Origin: Telmatobacter sp. DSM 110680
GTDB taxonomy: Bacteria; Acidobacteriota; Terriglobia; Terriglobales; Acidobacteriaceae
DNA length: 64,000 nucleotides
Direction: 5' to 3'
Assembly: GCF_039994875.1 (NCBI RefSeq)
Contig: NZ_CP121196.1
Span: 372,001-436,000 of the forward strand
The notes under the pieces were generated by a model. It did not search any database. It was not told the origin of the DNA and worked only from the letters and a program-made list of their open reading frames with translations. Position 1 is the stretch's first letter. Every line of letters begins with the position of its first letter. The translations under genes and the position numbers were made by a program. Positions 1 through 7,663 of this stretch are shown piece after piece.

Positions 1-1334
1 AGGGGAAGTTCGAAGCTCTCATTCACACCGGAACCGCCGCGATGACAGCCCACAACGATTGTCCAGAACAGTTCACCTTTCCGGCGCGACACCTCTATTC
101 CGCCGCAAACTTCAAAATGGTGCAGCAGGTCGCGGACATGGATATGCTGGCGAACACGTTCATGCGCGCGCCGGGCGAGTCGATCGGCACGTTTGCGCTG
201 GAATGCACCGTTGATGAGCTTGCCGAGCAAATGGGAATCGATCCGATTGAGCTGCGAATTCGCAACGAGCCAGAAAAGGACCCAACATCGGGCAAGCCAT
301 TTTCATCGCGACATATCGTGGAAGCATATCGCGCAGGCGCGGAGCGCTTCGGCTGGGATAAACGGAATTCCAAACCGAGTTCGCATCGCGAAGGCGAATG
401 GCTGGTGGGCATGGGCTGTGCGACAGCGACCTATCCTTACTACCGCATGCCCGGCGGTGCGGCTCGCATCACCCTCACCAAGGATGGTGCCGCTACGATC
501 GAAGTTGCGGCTCATGAAATGGGAATGGGAACAGCTACCGCGCAAGCCCAGGTTGCGGCGGAACGGCTCGGTCTTCCCATGGAATGCGTGCGCGTGAAAT
601 ACGGAGATTCCTCGCTGGCTGGACAGTTCCTTGCGGGTGGCTCGTCGCAGACCGCTTCGATTGGAGCATCCGTCATCACGGCACAGCGCGAATTGGTAGC
701 TCAACTGCTGAAGCTGGCCGGCAAAGACTCTCCGCTGCACGGATTGAGCGCGGACAAAGTCGGCGGCTTGAATAGAGGACTTTGCAAGCTCGATGAGCCT
801 GCGCGTTGCGAGAGCTATGCGGCCATTCTGCGCCGTGCAAATCGCGACGAAATCACTGCGGAGGCAAGTGCGTCTCCGCCGCTTGAAATGATGCACTGGT
901 CGATGCATTCATTCGGAGCCATGTTTGCGGAAGTTCTCGTGAATGCGATCACGGGTGAAACTCGCGTCAGCCGCTTTCTGGGTTCATTTGACTGCGGGCG
1001 CATCCTCAATGCGAAGACTGCCAGCAGTCAGTTTCGAGGCGGCATCATTATGGGTATCGGGATGGCGCTGATGGAAGAGACGCAGTTCGACGAGCGCAAC
1101 GGACGCATCGCTAATCCCAGCCTCGCCGAATACCATGTGCCCGTGCACATGGACGTTCCACCTATCGACATCATCTGGACCGACATACCTGATCCGCACA
1201 CTCCCATGGGAGCGCGGGGAATAGGCGAAATTGGCATCACGGGAACCGGCGCGGCAATCGCGAATGCCGTCTATAACGCGTGCGGCAAGCGGGTTCGCGA
1301 GCTGCCAATCACACTGGACAAAATACTGACTTAG
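1..1334 (+). CDS. Xanthine/aldehyde dehydrogenase family, molybdopterin-binding subunit (3' part)
   Basis: The reading frame is open from the left edge (first full codon at base 3), so the start lies outside the window. The visible 443 residues match the C-terminal molybdenum-cofactor-binding half of xanthine dehydrogenase/aldehyde oxidase large subunits, closest in style to the PaoC/YagR group. Recognisable segments are FMRAPGES near the beginning, the Gly-rich GGAARITLTKDGA region, AHEMGMGTATAQ, and MGARGIGEIGITGTGAAI near the end. In this family these residues bind molybdopterin cytosine dinucleotide, and a Glu in the last motif is the catalytic base. The enzyme would oxidise an aldehyde or heterocycle together with FAD and 2Fe-2S subunits, which would be encoded upstream. 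It ends before a strong hairpin terminator. The family is confident; the substrate cannot be told. Confidence 0.9.
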   Translation, partial: GKFEALIHTGTAAMTAHNDCPEQFTFPARHLYSAANFKMVQQVADMDMLANTFMRAPGESIGTFALECTVDELAEQMGIDPIELRIRNEPEKDPTSGKPFSSRHIVEAYRAGAERFGWDKRNSKPSSHREGEWLVGMGCATATYPYYRMPGGAARITLTKDGAATIEVAAHEMGMGTATAQAQVAAERLGLPMECVRVKYGDSSLAGQFLAGGSSQTASIGASVITAQRELVAQLLKLAGKDSPLHGLSADKVGGLNRGLCKLDEPARCESYAAILRRANRDEITAEASASPPLEMMHWSMHSFGAMFAEVLVNAITGETRVSRFLGSFDCGRILNAKTASSQFRGGIIMGIGMALMEETQFDERNGRIANPSLAEYHVPVHMDVPPIDIIWTDIPDPHTPMGARGIGEIGITGTGAAIANAVYNACGKRVRELPITLDKILT

Positions 1335-1437
1335 CGAATCGAGGAGACTACAAATCTTGCGCTATTTTGACGGCGATCTGATGCTGTCGTTTGACTGGGA
1401 GAGTTTCAAAGGAGGGGGATATAGAGGTGCAAACAGC

Positions 1438-1463
1438 AAAAACGGATCTCGCGATCCGTTTTG
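1438..1463 (+). terminator. Hairpin terminator after the dehydrogenase gene
   Basis: A perfect 10-bp stem AAAACGGATC / GATCCGTTTT with a TCGC loop ends in a short T-run, about 100 bases after the dehydrogenase stop codon. It is a plausible bidirectional Rho-independent terminator separating the chromosomal gene from the integrase region. Confidence 0.7.
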
Positions 1464-1483
1464 AGTTTCATCTTCAAATGACT

Positions 1484-1509
1484 TGGTGCCGAAGAAGGGA
1501 TTTAAACCC
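1484..1509 (-). other. tRNA-Leu 3'-end fragment, probable integrase attachment site
   Basis: Read on the minus strand this segment ends in CTTCGGCACCA, preceded by a T-loop-like GGGTTTAAATCCC. CTTCGGC plus A and CCA is the 3' acceptor strand of bacterial tRNA-Leu genes starting GCCGAAG. No remainder of a tRNA gene (anticodon arm, D arm) is visible beside it, so it is a fragment and not a working gene. A tRNA 3' end next to a tyrosine integrase gene is the usual form of an att site left by an integrated element. The second copy was not found in the window by eye. Confidence 0.55.
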
Positions 1510-1583
1510 AAGCATAACTAAACACAATATAATCATACAGTTAATTATTCACAAGAGCCCGTGCTATGGTCATGCTAATGTAA

Positions 1584-2807
1584 TTGGCAAGGAAAAGCGC
1601 CGTGGCGAACAGCAAAGTGGCTCTGGTGAGAAGAGTCAAAACGGACAAAGGCTGGAGATATTACCCGGCCGCTTACGCCGCGAACGGTAAGGTACAACCC
1701 GGACTGGTCATCGCCGATGATAAGGAAGTCAAGTACACGGTTGGGCACTACGCGCTGCGGTACTACCAGGGAACGAGGCTCATCTTTGAGGCTCTCAAGG
1801 GAGCCACTCCCGCCGGAGCCGAAGCCAAGCGCATGTTGAAGGAATCGCGCCTATCGGCATTGATCGTCGCAAGAGAAGCCGGAATCGCCATCAAGACATC
1901 CGATCCTTTGAAGCGTAAGACTCTCGCTGCCCAGCTCAGTCAATTCCTAACGGACACCGCAGACCGTGGATCACTGAAGGCTTTCGAAGCTTATCGGCTG
2001 GCTTGTGGCGAGTTCTTGAAGGTGATCGGACGTCAGTATGCTGACGAGATTGAGCCGGAAGACATCGTGAAGTTCCAGAAAGCACTCGCCGAACGCGGCA
2101 TGAGCGCACGAACGGTGAGCAACCGCCACACGAACGTGAAGACGTTCCTGAAGTTCTTGGAATACGACACCAAGAAATTGCCCAAGCCCCCCAAGTATGA
2201 CAAGACCATGCCGGAAATCTATTCCGACAAAGAGCTGAACTCATTGTTCAAAGCCGTGACCTGTCCAAGGGAAAACCTCCTTTACCGGCTACTGCTCCAG
2301 ACCGGTGTGCGAGAACAGGAAGCGATGTTTCTTGAATGGGAAGACATTGATCGTGAAACGAAGGTGCTGAGACTGCGATCGAAGGTCAAGCGGTGGGGAT
2401 TCAGGCTGAAGGACTTTGAAGAGCGCGAACTGCCGTTGTCTGATGACCTAATTGCGAGGTTGATGACTTACAAGCGAAAGCATGCTGGTGTCTCTACGTT
2501 GATCTTCTCGAGGGACGGGAAACCGGACAGCCACATGCTTCGCACTCTCAAACGGCAGGTTCGGCGCGCAGAACTAGATTGTGGCAAGTGCGATGGGTGC
2601 CAGGGAAAGTACAGGGAATGTGAGCGCTGGTTTCTTCACAAGTTCAGGGCGACGTTCTGCACCAAAATGCACCGCAATCCAGAGATAGATCTTAGAACTC
2701 TGCAAAGCCTGATGGGCCATTCGGATTTGGCCAGCACCATGCGGTATCTGCGACCGGCAGAAAAGGTGCAAACCCAGGCGCTAGTGAATCGGATGAAGTG
2801 GAGCTAA
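1584..2807 (+). CDS. Tyrosine site-specific recombinase (phage-type integrase) with Zn-ribbon-like insert
   Basis: This 407-residue protein has the layout of a tyrosine recombinase: an N-terminal arm-type region, a SAM-like core-binding domain (about 105-190, with RTVSNRHTNVKTFLKFL) and a C-terminal catalytic domain. Visible catalytic residues are Arg243 (GVREQE), the His352-x-x-Arg355 box (HKFR), His379 in the MGH motif and the nucleophile Tyr388 (TMRYL). It would integrate or excise a mobile element by strand exchange at att sites. Unusual is CGKCDGCQGKYREC just before the HxxR box, four cysteines that could bind zinc. The start is TTG; a GTG at 1602 is an alternative. A tRNA-Leu 3' end lies about 80 bases upstream and an excisionase-like gene faces it downstream, both supporting an integrated island. 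Confidence 0.9.
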   Translation: MARKSAVANSKVALVRRVKTDKGWRYYPAAYAANGKVQPGLVIADDKEVKYTVGHYALRYYQGTRLIFEALKGATPAGAEAKRMLKESRLSALIVAREAGIAIKTSDPLKRKTLAAQLSQFLTDTADRGSLKAFEAYRLACGEFLKVIGRQYADEIEPEDIVKFQKALAERGMSARTVSNRHTNVKTFLKFLEYDTKKLPKPPKYDKTMPEIYSDKELNSLFKAVTCPRENLLYRLLLQTGVREQEAMFLEWEDIDRETKVLRLRSKVKRWGFRLKDFEERELPLSDDLIARLMTYKRKHAGVSTLIFSRDGKPDSHMLRTLKRQVRRAELDCGKCDGCQGKYRECERWFLHKFRATFCTKMHRNPEIDLRTLQSLMGHSDLASTMRYLRPAEKVQTQALVNRMKWS

Positions 2808-2843
2808 ATGGGGCTGACCCGGCGCTCGAAGCGCCGAGCCAGG

Positions 2844-3044
2844 TTAAGCCGCGATCTTGTGGGATTCCAGCCATTCAGCGATCTCTTTCGGATCGAATCG
2901 GACTGACCCCTGAAAGCGGTAGTGGGGGAGTTGGCCCTTCTGGGCCATCTCGTAAACGTGCTTGCGTGACCAGCCGATCGAATCCGCGACAATCGCGGCA
3001 CCGACCAGTTTCGGCAAGCAGGACACATGGGAGTTGTTTCCCAT
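2844..3044 (-). CDS. Excisionase-like helix-turn-helix protein (AlpA/HTH_17 type)
   Basis: A 66-residue protein with the compact MerR-like winged helix of small excisionases and AlpA regulators: SIGWSRKHVYEMAQKGQLP is the recognition region, followed by HYRFQGSVRFDPKEIAEWL, the wing and last helix. Such proteins bind near att sites and direct integrase towards excision, or act as repressors. It converges on the integrase gene, with about 36 bases between the stop codons. The assignment to the HTH_17 family is good; an actual excisionase role is inferred from the neighbour. No clear Shine-Dalgarno is visible, so the exact start is less sure. Confidence 0.75.
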   Translation of the reverse strand: MGNNSHVSCLPKLVGAAIVADSIGWSRKHVYEMAQKGQLPHYRFQGSVRFDPKEIAEWLESHKIAA

Positions 3045-3255
3045 TGTTCTGACTTTCGCTCGCCATAGTGGCCACCCAGCAAGCCATTAAGGATCACCCC
3101 GTGTTGGAATTGGATGTCCAGTCAAAGGCGCTCCGGCCCGAAGCGTCGCGCCTGGTACTGGGGCGCGCTCCGCGGGCCATTCTACCCTCCGCGACGACTC
3201 TCAGTCGGTGACGGAGTTGGTTACCCTCGGGCTTGATAAGAGGTTCTCCGTGATT

Positions 3256-3492
3256 TCAACCCTCATAGCCAGCTGTGATCTCACTCACCTTGAGTCGGAC
3301 GTGGTTTGGGTTGTCCTTGCTCTGCCATTGAGGAAGAACAAACATCTCAAAGTTGATGTTCGCAGCCTCAGTTTCAAATCGACCGTTCCTGATGCCTTCA
3401 ATAAGCTGTTCCTTCAACTCTCCGGGCACGTGAAACATGAGGAGGTTTCTATCGCCACTTTTCTTGATGTAGATTTCAATCTGCTTATTCAT
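3256..3492 (-). CDS. Small protein of unknown function
   Basis: A 78-residue protein starting MNKQIEIYIKKSGD. I do not recognise the family. The sequence alternates charged and hydrophobic residues, as expected of a small alpha/beta fold (KNLLMFHVPGELKEQL-like stretch, then a beta-like NFEMFVLPQW). The ATG at 3492 has AGAGG seven bases upstream. The frame also extends to a TTG at 3528 that overlaps the stop codon of the upstream 274-residue gene, so translational coupling is possible with either start. It belongs to a minus-strand run of unknown genes behind the integrase. Confidence 0.55.
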   Translation of the reverse strand: MNKQIEIYIKKSGDRNLLMFHVPGELKEQLIEGIRNGRFETEAANINFEMFVLPQWQSKDNPNHVRLKVSEITAGYEG

Positions 3493-3524
3493 TCTCCGGC
3501 CTCTCAATCGCGCTGATTGCTGAA

Positions 3525-4349
3525 TCAAATTCCATTCATCCCAATTCGTGCGACAAAGGCAGCGACGAAGACCCGAGATTCGAGTTCACTGAGCGTCAGC
3601 TTGCTTGCCGGGATCTTGCGTCCAGTGTGGAAGGTCTTCAGAATGCCCGAAACAGCAGATTCCTCCACGCTTGTTTGACTGGATACCTGCTCCACAAGAA
3701 AGGGAACTAGGCGGTCGTCCTCCTCGATGTCGCGGTGCAAGCGATCCAGAACATCGGACCACAGAGTTGGCCGTTGTTGGAGCACTGTACCGACAGCGGT
3801 TGCTAAGAAGTCTTTCGGCCCGCGTGCCCACTGTCCCATAAGCGGGGGAAGAGCGAAATCCATCCAGTAGGCTATATAGGCATCTTTCAGAGAATCCAAA
3901 GCTGCGCTCTCATCAGTGCTTGGCGCCCATGTACCCACAATCGGGAGGCATTCCCCTGTATCATCGATGCCAAAGTTGGGATGATAGTAAAGATAACCAC
4001 GCGAACCGAGAACAAAATACTTAAAGCCCCAAACGCCACTCACCATGCTGTCTGTTACTGAGCAGCGAATTACCCATTCCGGCTCAGCCCCTAAAAAGGA
4101 GACGAGAACCGTTTCCGGATTCTCGTCCTCAAGCTTCTCCTCGGCTTCGCTCTGAAGCGCATCATTATCACGAAGCACTTGGATTAGTGCTTCTCTAATG
4201 CTGGGCAGAGACTCCGGAGCGATCTTGCGTTTTGACTTTCTCTTGCCAATGGTTCGAGCGATTTCAGAGTCTAGCGCTCTTTGAATGTCCACTGATGAAA
4301 CGGTGCTCCATGGGTGAATTACCTTGGCCTCTGCTCCTGAAGTTTTCAT
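3525..4349 (-). CDS. Protein of unknown function
   Basis: A 274-residue protein starting MKTSGAEAKVIHPW, with an excellent GGGAGG seven bases before the ATG. I do not recognise a family. The first 60 residues are basic (TIGKRKSKRK), followed by an acidic helical stretch (QSEAEEKLEDENPE) and then a likely globular domain with many aromatic residues around 100-180. No signal peptide, membrane segment or catalytic motif was seen. It is probably co-transcribed with the small gene whose start overlaps its stop. Its position beside an integrase suggests accessory cargo. Confidence 0.65.
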   Translation of the reverse strand: MKTSGAEAKVIHPWSTVSSVDIQRALDSEIARTIGKRKSKRKIAPESLPSIREALIQVLRDNDALQSEAEEKLEDENPETVLVSFLGAEPEWVIRCSVTDSMVSGVWGFKYFVLGSRGYLYYHPNFGIDDTGECLPIVGTWAPSTDESAALDSLKDAYIAYWMDFALPPLMGQWARGPKDFLATAVGTVLQQRPTLWSDVLDRLHRDIEEDDRLVPFLVEQVSSQTSVEESAVSGILKTFHTGRKIPASKLTLSELESRVFVAAFVARIGMNGI

Positions 4350-4507
4350 TTAAAGCCTCCCTATCTTGCAGAGTGTTGCGATCAAGCAGCAAACACCCCA
4401 CTTGATCGCTTCCTCTGTTGTTCCCGATGCACCAGGCCAGAGAGCCAATCCGGTGGCGTTGGGCATGCATAGCGTAGAAAGAGCCTGATGGCCCTCTTGG
4501 CTCCCGT

Positions 4508-5023
4508 TCATTGAATACCTCCTGCTGATCCAACGCTTGGCTCGAATATGTATACACCCGAACTCGCCGTGTCAGCGAGGTTCAGGATTGGCTGGACAAG
4601 TTCGCCCTCTGCAATCCCGCAGCAGGTTAGCTGCACGATGAAACTGTTAAGATCTGTTCCCTTTGCTGAGAGGATCCACTCGTTTCCCCTGTACTTGAAT
4701 CCTTCCCAGGCCTGCTTACGCTTCCAGTACGTGAGCTCGAGGTAGATGTCGTCTTGCGGCCTGGAGGTATACAGCATCGTTCGGCGTTCATCATCCTCAC
4801 GATATGTTGCGAGGTCGAACCAGTAGCACGATGCAATTAGAAATTGCGCGGCTCCGGGATTCGCAACCGATGGCAGACCGATGAAGTGAATGACTATCGG
4901 AAAGCCGGCCAAAAGAGCGGCCGGTCCACGCCAGTGCGGCTGGATAACCTCAGGGAGGAGACAGACAATCCCACCTCGGCGAAGTGCTTCGAGCATCTCT
5001 TGCCTATTCTTCGCTGTTTGCAC
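4508..5023 (-). CDS. Protein of unknown function
   Basis: A 171-residue protein from a GTG start; an internal ATG at 4996 with AGG upstream is a reasonable alternative. No family is recognised. It begins with a helical segment (RQEMLEALRRGG), then a hydrophobic stretch (PAALLAGFPIVIHFIGLP) that may be a buried beta-alpha unit, followed by mixed beta structure rich in Tyr and Trp (YWFDLATY, LELTYWKRKQAWEGFKY). The start overlaps the end of a small upstream ORF by 20 bases, which fits coupled translation. The gene lies in the integrase-proximal accessory segment. Confidence 0.5.
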   Translation of the reverse strand: MQTAKNRQEMLEALRRGGIVCLLPEVIQPHWRGPAALLAGFPIVIHFIGLPSVANPGAAQFLIASCYWFDLATYREDDERRTMLYTSRPQDDIYLELTYWKRKQAWEGFKYRGNEWILSAKGTDLNSFIVQLTCCGIAEGELVQPILNLADTASSGVYIFEPSVGSAGGIQ

Positions 5024-5222
5024 TTGCTGACTGGGATCTGATTTGATTTCTCAACGAATCGCAACCCGTTCGGGATTGTCGCGCTCGCGTCGGACGAGAC
5101 GGACTGGACGTGGTTGCCTTCGATTCTGTCTCCGAAAGACAATCGCCGTTTAGGTTTTCAGTCCGTTTCGGGTCATGGATCTTCAATTGGCTCTGGGGCT
5201 GCTGCGAATTAGACTTCGTCAT
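5004..5222 (-). CDS. Possible small Ser/Gln-rich protein
   Basis: A 72-residue ORF, rich in Ser, Thr, Gln and Arg, with no recognisable domain and low predicted structure. The argument for it is the start: the ATG at 5222 is preceded by AAAAGGAG at good distance, one of the best ribosome-binding sites in this segment, and its end overlaps the start of the 171-residue gene. It could be a real small protein or a leader peptide that brings ribosomes to the next gene. Confidence 0.35.
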   Translation of the reverse strand: MTKSNSQQPQSQLKIHDPKRTENLNGDCLSETESKATTSSPSRPTRARQSRTGCDSLRNQIRSQSASANSEE

Positions 5223-5746
5223 GAGAATTCTCCTTTTAGTCGCATTCGACAGAGTGTCCGGGGCGGCAAGCTGGAATCAAATCCCCCGAAGTCCTTTTCC
5301 ACGATGGCAGGCGGACCAGCCTGTGAACCACACGAAGCGACGAAACCACGTGTGGTCCTGCGTCTGAAAGCAATCGACTACTCCAGCGGGAGCGGTCAGC
5401 CGGGCACAACGCGTTCACGCACTCGCTGCGGTGCGAGGCCGGGACCGAAGCATGTTCGAGTTTGAAGCCAGAAAACACAAAACCCTCCAGAGCGGAGGGT
5501 CAACTCTTACCCGCTTCTTTGTTCCCCGTTGGGAACCACATCTTCTTTCGCGTCCACCTTGCCCGGGTCGGCAGGTTGGCATGGGCGTTGACCCAACTCT
5601 TGATGTTGCATAAAACGTACCACGGCTTTGGGACCGCGTTCAAGCGAGATTGAGCAGGAAAGTGCGAGCCGGCAGTAGTGGTGCAGTTTGACTGATCCAC
5701 TTATAGGCGCAGCAAAACAGCTTGAATTGCCTAACCTTTCGCGGGC
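5223..5746. other. Gap without a convincing gene; contains a minus-strand terminator
   Basis: No ORF here shows a convincing domain or composition. The one clear element is a hairpin at 5482-5500, stem ACCCTCC / GGAGGGT with a five-base loop, followed in the minus direction by TTTTGTGTTTT. It would terminate leftward transcription. A 66-codon and an overlapping 34-codon minus-strand reading frame end just before it, but neither looks like a known protein. Confidence 0.5.
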
Positions 5747-5959
5747 TCATTCAGGACCGCGCGCGGTGACCTGATTCACTTCCTCTTTTTCTTCTTCGAC
5801 TTGAACTAGCCGTCTCATCGGAAGTTGCCTGTAAACGGCCGCGGCGTCTCTCAATATCTTCGCTTTCGTCGTCTCGCCGAGAGGAAGCGAGTCGGCAAGT
5901 TCTTCAAGCGATTCTGCAACAAAGGTAGTGTCCCGAACTATTCGTGTCGTCTTTGTCAT
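5747..5959 (-). CDS. Small protein of unknown function
   Basis: A 70-residue protein, MTKTTRIVRDTTFVAESLEE at its start. The sequence is strongly helical and charged (LEELADSLPLG, TTKAKILRDAAAVYRQLP, VQVEEEKEEVNQV), with the composition of a true small soluble protein. The frame extends two codons further to a TTG but the ATG is preferred. The family is unknown. The gene sits alone between the terminator-bearing gap and the TY-Chap-like gene. Confidence 0.5.
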   Translation of the reverse strand: MTKTTRIVRDTTFVAESLEELADSLPLGETTKAKILRDAAAVYRQLPMRRLVQVEEEKEEVNQVTARGPE

Positions 5960-6051
5960 GCCCAAAGTCTACGCCGCGCGTTAACTCCTGGGATTATCTA
6001 GCTGATAACAATGAGGAAAACCTCCACTGCCCAATGAATTAGCGTTCAGTT

Positions 6052-6738
6052 TTAGGGATTCTTCTCAAGCCACAGCCGGTATTCTTCCGCTTCTTCAGAA
6101 TCGGTCAGGCTCTCTGGCACGCACCCTATGGCTTTCATGGTTTCGAAAATCTCCTCCCTGTAGGCGGGATCATCCTCATCATGAGGTTCCGGGTCGTCGA
6201 ACATCTCTCTTGGTCTCGGCTCCTCTCCCTCGAATTGGCTAAGATCCTCAAACTCAACCGTCGTGCCCCTGGCAGGGAAGGTCTGATACGACAGCGAAGT
6301 GGGTCCCGGGATTTCCAATCCATGCACTAAAGCTTCAGTCGCGAGGTGGGCGATGTCGCCGGCGGGAACGGATACTGGTAGGCCGACGAAGTAGTTGGGA
6401 GATCCGTTCGGTTCCTTTTCCGGTGTCGCTTTGTTTACTTTACCGGTCGGAGCGTTCCACCCGTTCTCGCGCAACCATGATGTCTGGCGGCGGTTCAGTC
6501 GATCCTTGCCCTTCAGGAAATGGTTGCTGGAGACCTCAACTCGCATTCCCTTCTCACCATCGCAAGCGAACTGAACATACCGATCGCAGCGCTTGGCGTT
6601 AATGATTAGGTATTGATCTTCTTTCAGCTTCGAGAGCGCAAGGGCGAGCTTCTTGGAAAAATAGGTCCAGGCGCGGGATAGGGTTTTGAGAGAATCTCGA
6701 TTGCGAGAGACGGCGCGGTTTTCGATGCTCTTACTCAT
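6052..6738 (-). CDS. Protein with a possible TY-Chap / secretion-chaperone-like domain
   Basis: A 228-residue protein beginning MSKSIENRAVSR; the ATG at 6738 has AAGGAAG six bases upstream, better than the longer frame start at 6771. Residues about 20-105 resemble the TY-Chap/YbjN/T3SS-chaperone-like fold: an amphipathic helix (SRAWTYFSKKLALALSKL), then QYLIINAKRCDRYVQFACD and later LRENGWNAPTG. The C-terminal half is acidic and probably flexible (EGEEPRPREMFDDPEPHDEDDP). In actinobacteria such proteins are predicted peptide chaperones; the role here is unknown. The resemblance was judged by eye and needs a profile search (HHpred). Confidence 0.5.
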   Translation of the reverse strand: MSKSIENRAVSRNRDSLKTLSRAWTYFSKKLALALSKLKEDQYLIINAKRCDRYVQFACDGEKGMRVEVSSNHFLKGKDRLNRRQTSWLRENGWNAPTGKVNKATPEKEPNGSPNYFVGLPVSVPAGDIAHLATEALVHGLEIPGPTSLSYQTFPARGTTVEFEDLSQFEGEEPRPREMFDDPEPHDEDDPAYREEIFETMKAIGCVPESLTDSEEAEEYRLWLEKNP

Positions 6739-6902
6739 GGCGCACTTCCTTGCCTTTCCCTCCGACAGCAACTTGAGATGAGGCTGTAATGCAGGAAGAG
6801 GAATGCTACACCCTAGCGCTTGATGGAACGTGGTTGCTGGCTAGGCAGGCGTCGGTCCAATAGAGTCTCGTCGCAAGTTTGGCCGCGGAAAGATTAATTA
6901 TA

Positions 6903-6940
6903 TTGACAATTAGGATTGTCACTGTAACAATAATACTTGT
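6903..6940 (+). promoter_or_regulatory. Promoter with palindromic operator before the MerR-like gene
   Basis: TTGACA at 6903-6908 fits a -35 box and TAACAA at 6925-6930 (spacer 16) or CAATAA at 6928-6933 (spacer 19) a -10 box. A perfect palindrome TGACAAT-TAGG-ATTGTCA occupies 6904-6921, inside the spacer, exactly where MerR proteins bind. Transcription would start only a few bases before the ATG at 6941, giving an almost leaderless message. Autoregulation by the adjacent MerR-like protein is the natural inference. Confidence 0.6.
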
Positions 6941-7648
6941 ATGGTCGTTCCAGAAGAAAACAAGCTAACCGGACCAGGTTGGACGGTCGATGAGTTGATC
7001 GCGACCGCCGAGCAGATCATGTCGTCTGATCCAAAGCTGTTCGATAGCAACAAGGAACTTAATGTCCGGCTGATCAGGGATTACGTTGTCCGGGAATTCA
7101 TTCCGCGCCCGGAGCGGGTGGGAAGGGAGGCTCGGTTTGGCCTCGATCACCTTGTGCAACTCCTCGCGGTGCGACTGCTCTTGCGTAGCCAGAAGTGGTC
7201 ACTGCCTGCGATCAAGGCTAGCTTTACGACGACTAGTTCAGAAGACCTACTAAACGGATTGCTCGCGCCAGTAAGGTCGCGAATTGAATCCGAATTTCGG
7301 AAGACCACGGTGCAGGTACAAAGTCGGTCTCGAGGCGTCACCGAAACAGCACGAACGCCCGAGTTGAATGCTGCCCAGTTGCTCATTGAGCAATTTAAAA
7401 AACCAAAGCGACCTCAAGCCAAGGCTTTGGATATGCCGCTTTTTAGCAGGGCATCGCGTGCAATTCCGTCGCCTTCAGGGATGGCGACCCAACGAACGAG
7501 CGACATCAGCAGAAAGATGCACGTCGAACTCGAGCCCTGGTGCGAAGTTGTGATTGATGCTCAGCGGATGAAGTCGCTGACGCGGGAAGAAGTTGAACGC
7601 CTTGGAGAGGCACTGAAGAGCCGTCTGCGTGACGAGACGGCGCGCTGA
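6941..7648 (+). CDS. MerR-like transcriptional regulator
   Basis: A 235-residue protein whose residues about 40-95 look like a MerR winged helix: LNVRLIRDYVVREFIPRP, then GREARFGLDHLVQLLAVRLLL, where the Arg/Tyr-Phe pattern matches MerR helix-wing-helix units. The C-terminal 130 residues have no obvious effector domain, but include a helical end (SLTREEVERLGEALKSRLRDE). It most likely controls the downstream VWA-protease gene, 15 bases away, through the palindrome in its own promoter. There is no Cys cluster of the metal-sensing MerR type. The start at 6941 leaves almost no 5' leader; a later start is possible but would cut into the N-terminal region. Confidence 0.7.
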   Translation: MVVPEENKLTGPGWTVDELIATAEQIMSSDPKLFDSNKELNVRLIRDYVVREFIPRPERVGREARFGLDHLVQLLAVRLLLRSQKWSLPAIKASFTTTSSEDLLNGLLAPVRSRIESEFRKTTVQVQSRSRGVTETARTPELNAAQLLIEQFKKPKRPQAKALDMPLFSRASRAIPSPSGMATQRTSDISRKMHVELEPWCEVVIDAQRMKSLTREEVERLGEALKSRLRDETAR

Positions 7649-7663
7649 AGGGAGCGTAAGTTT

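Noticed and set aside
1484-1509. A complete tRNA gene
   Set aside because: Only the 3' end is present; no anticodon or D arm could be found, and the T stem is imperfect.
1391-1690. 99-codon frame containing WCRRRDLNPS
   Set aside because: This peptide is the well-known artefact of translating a tRNA-Leu 3' end; it supports the att fragment, not a gene.
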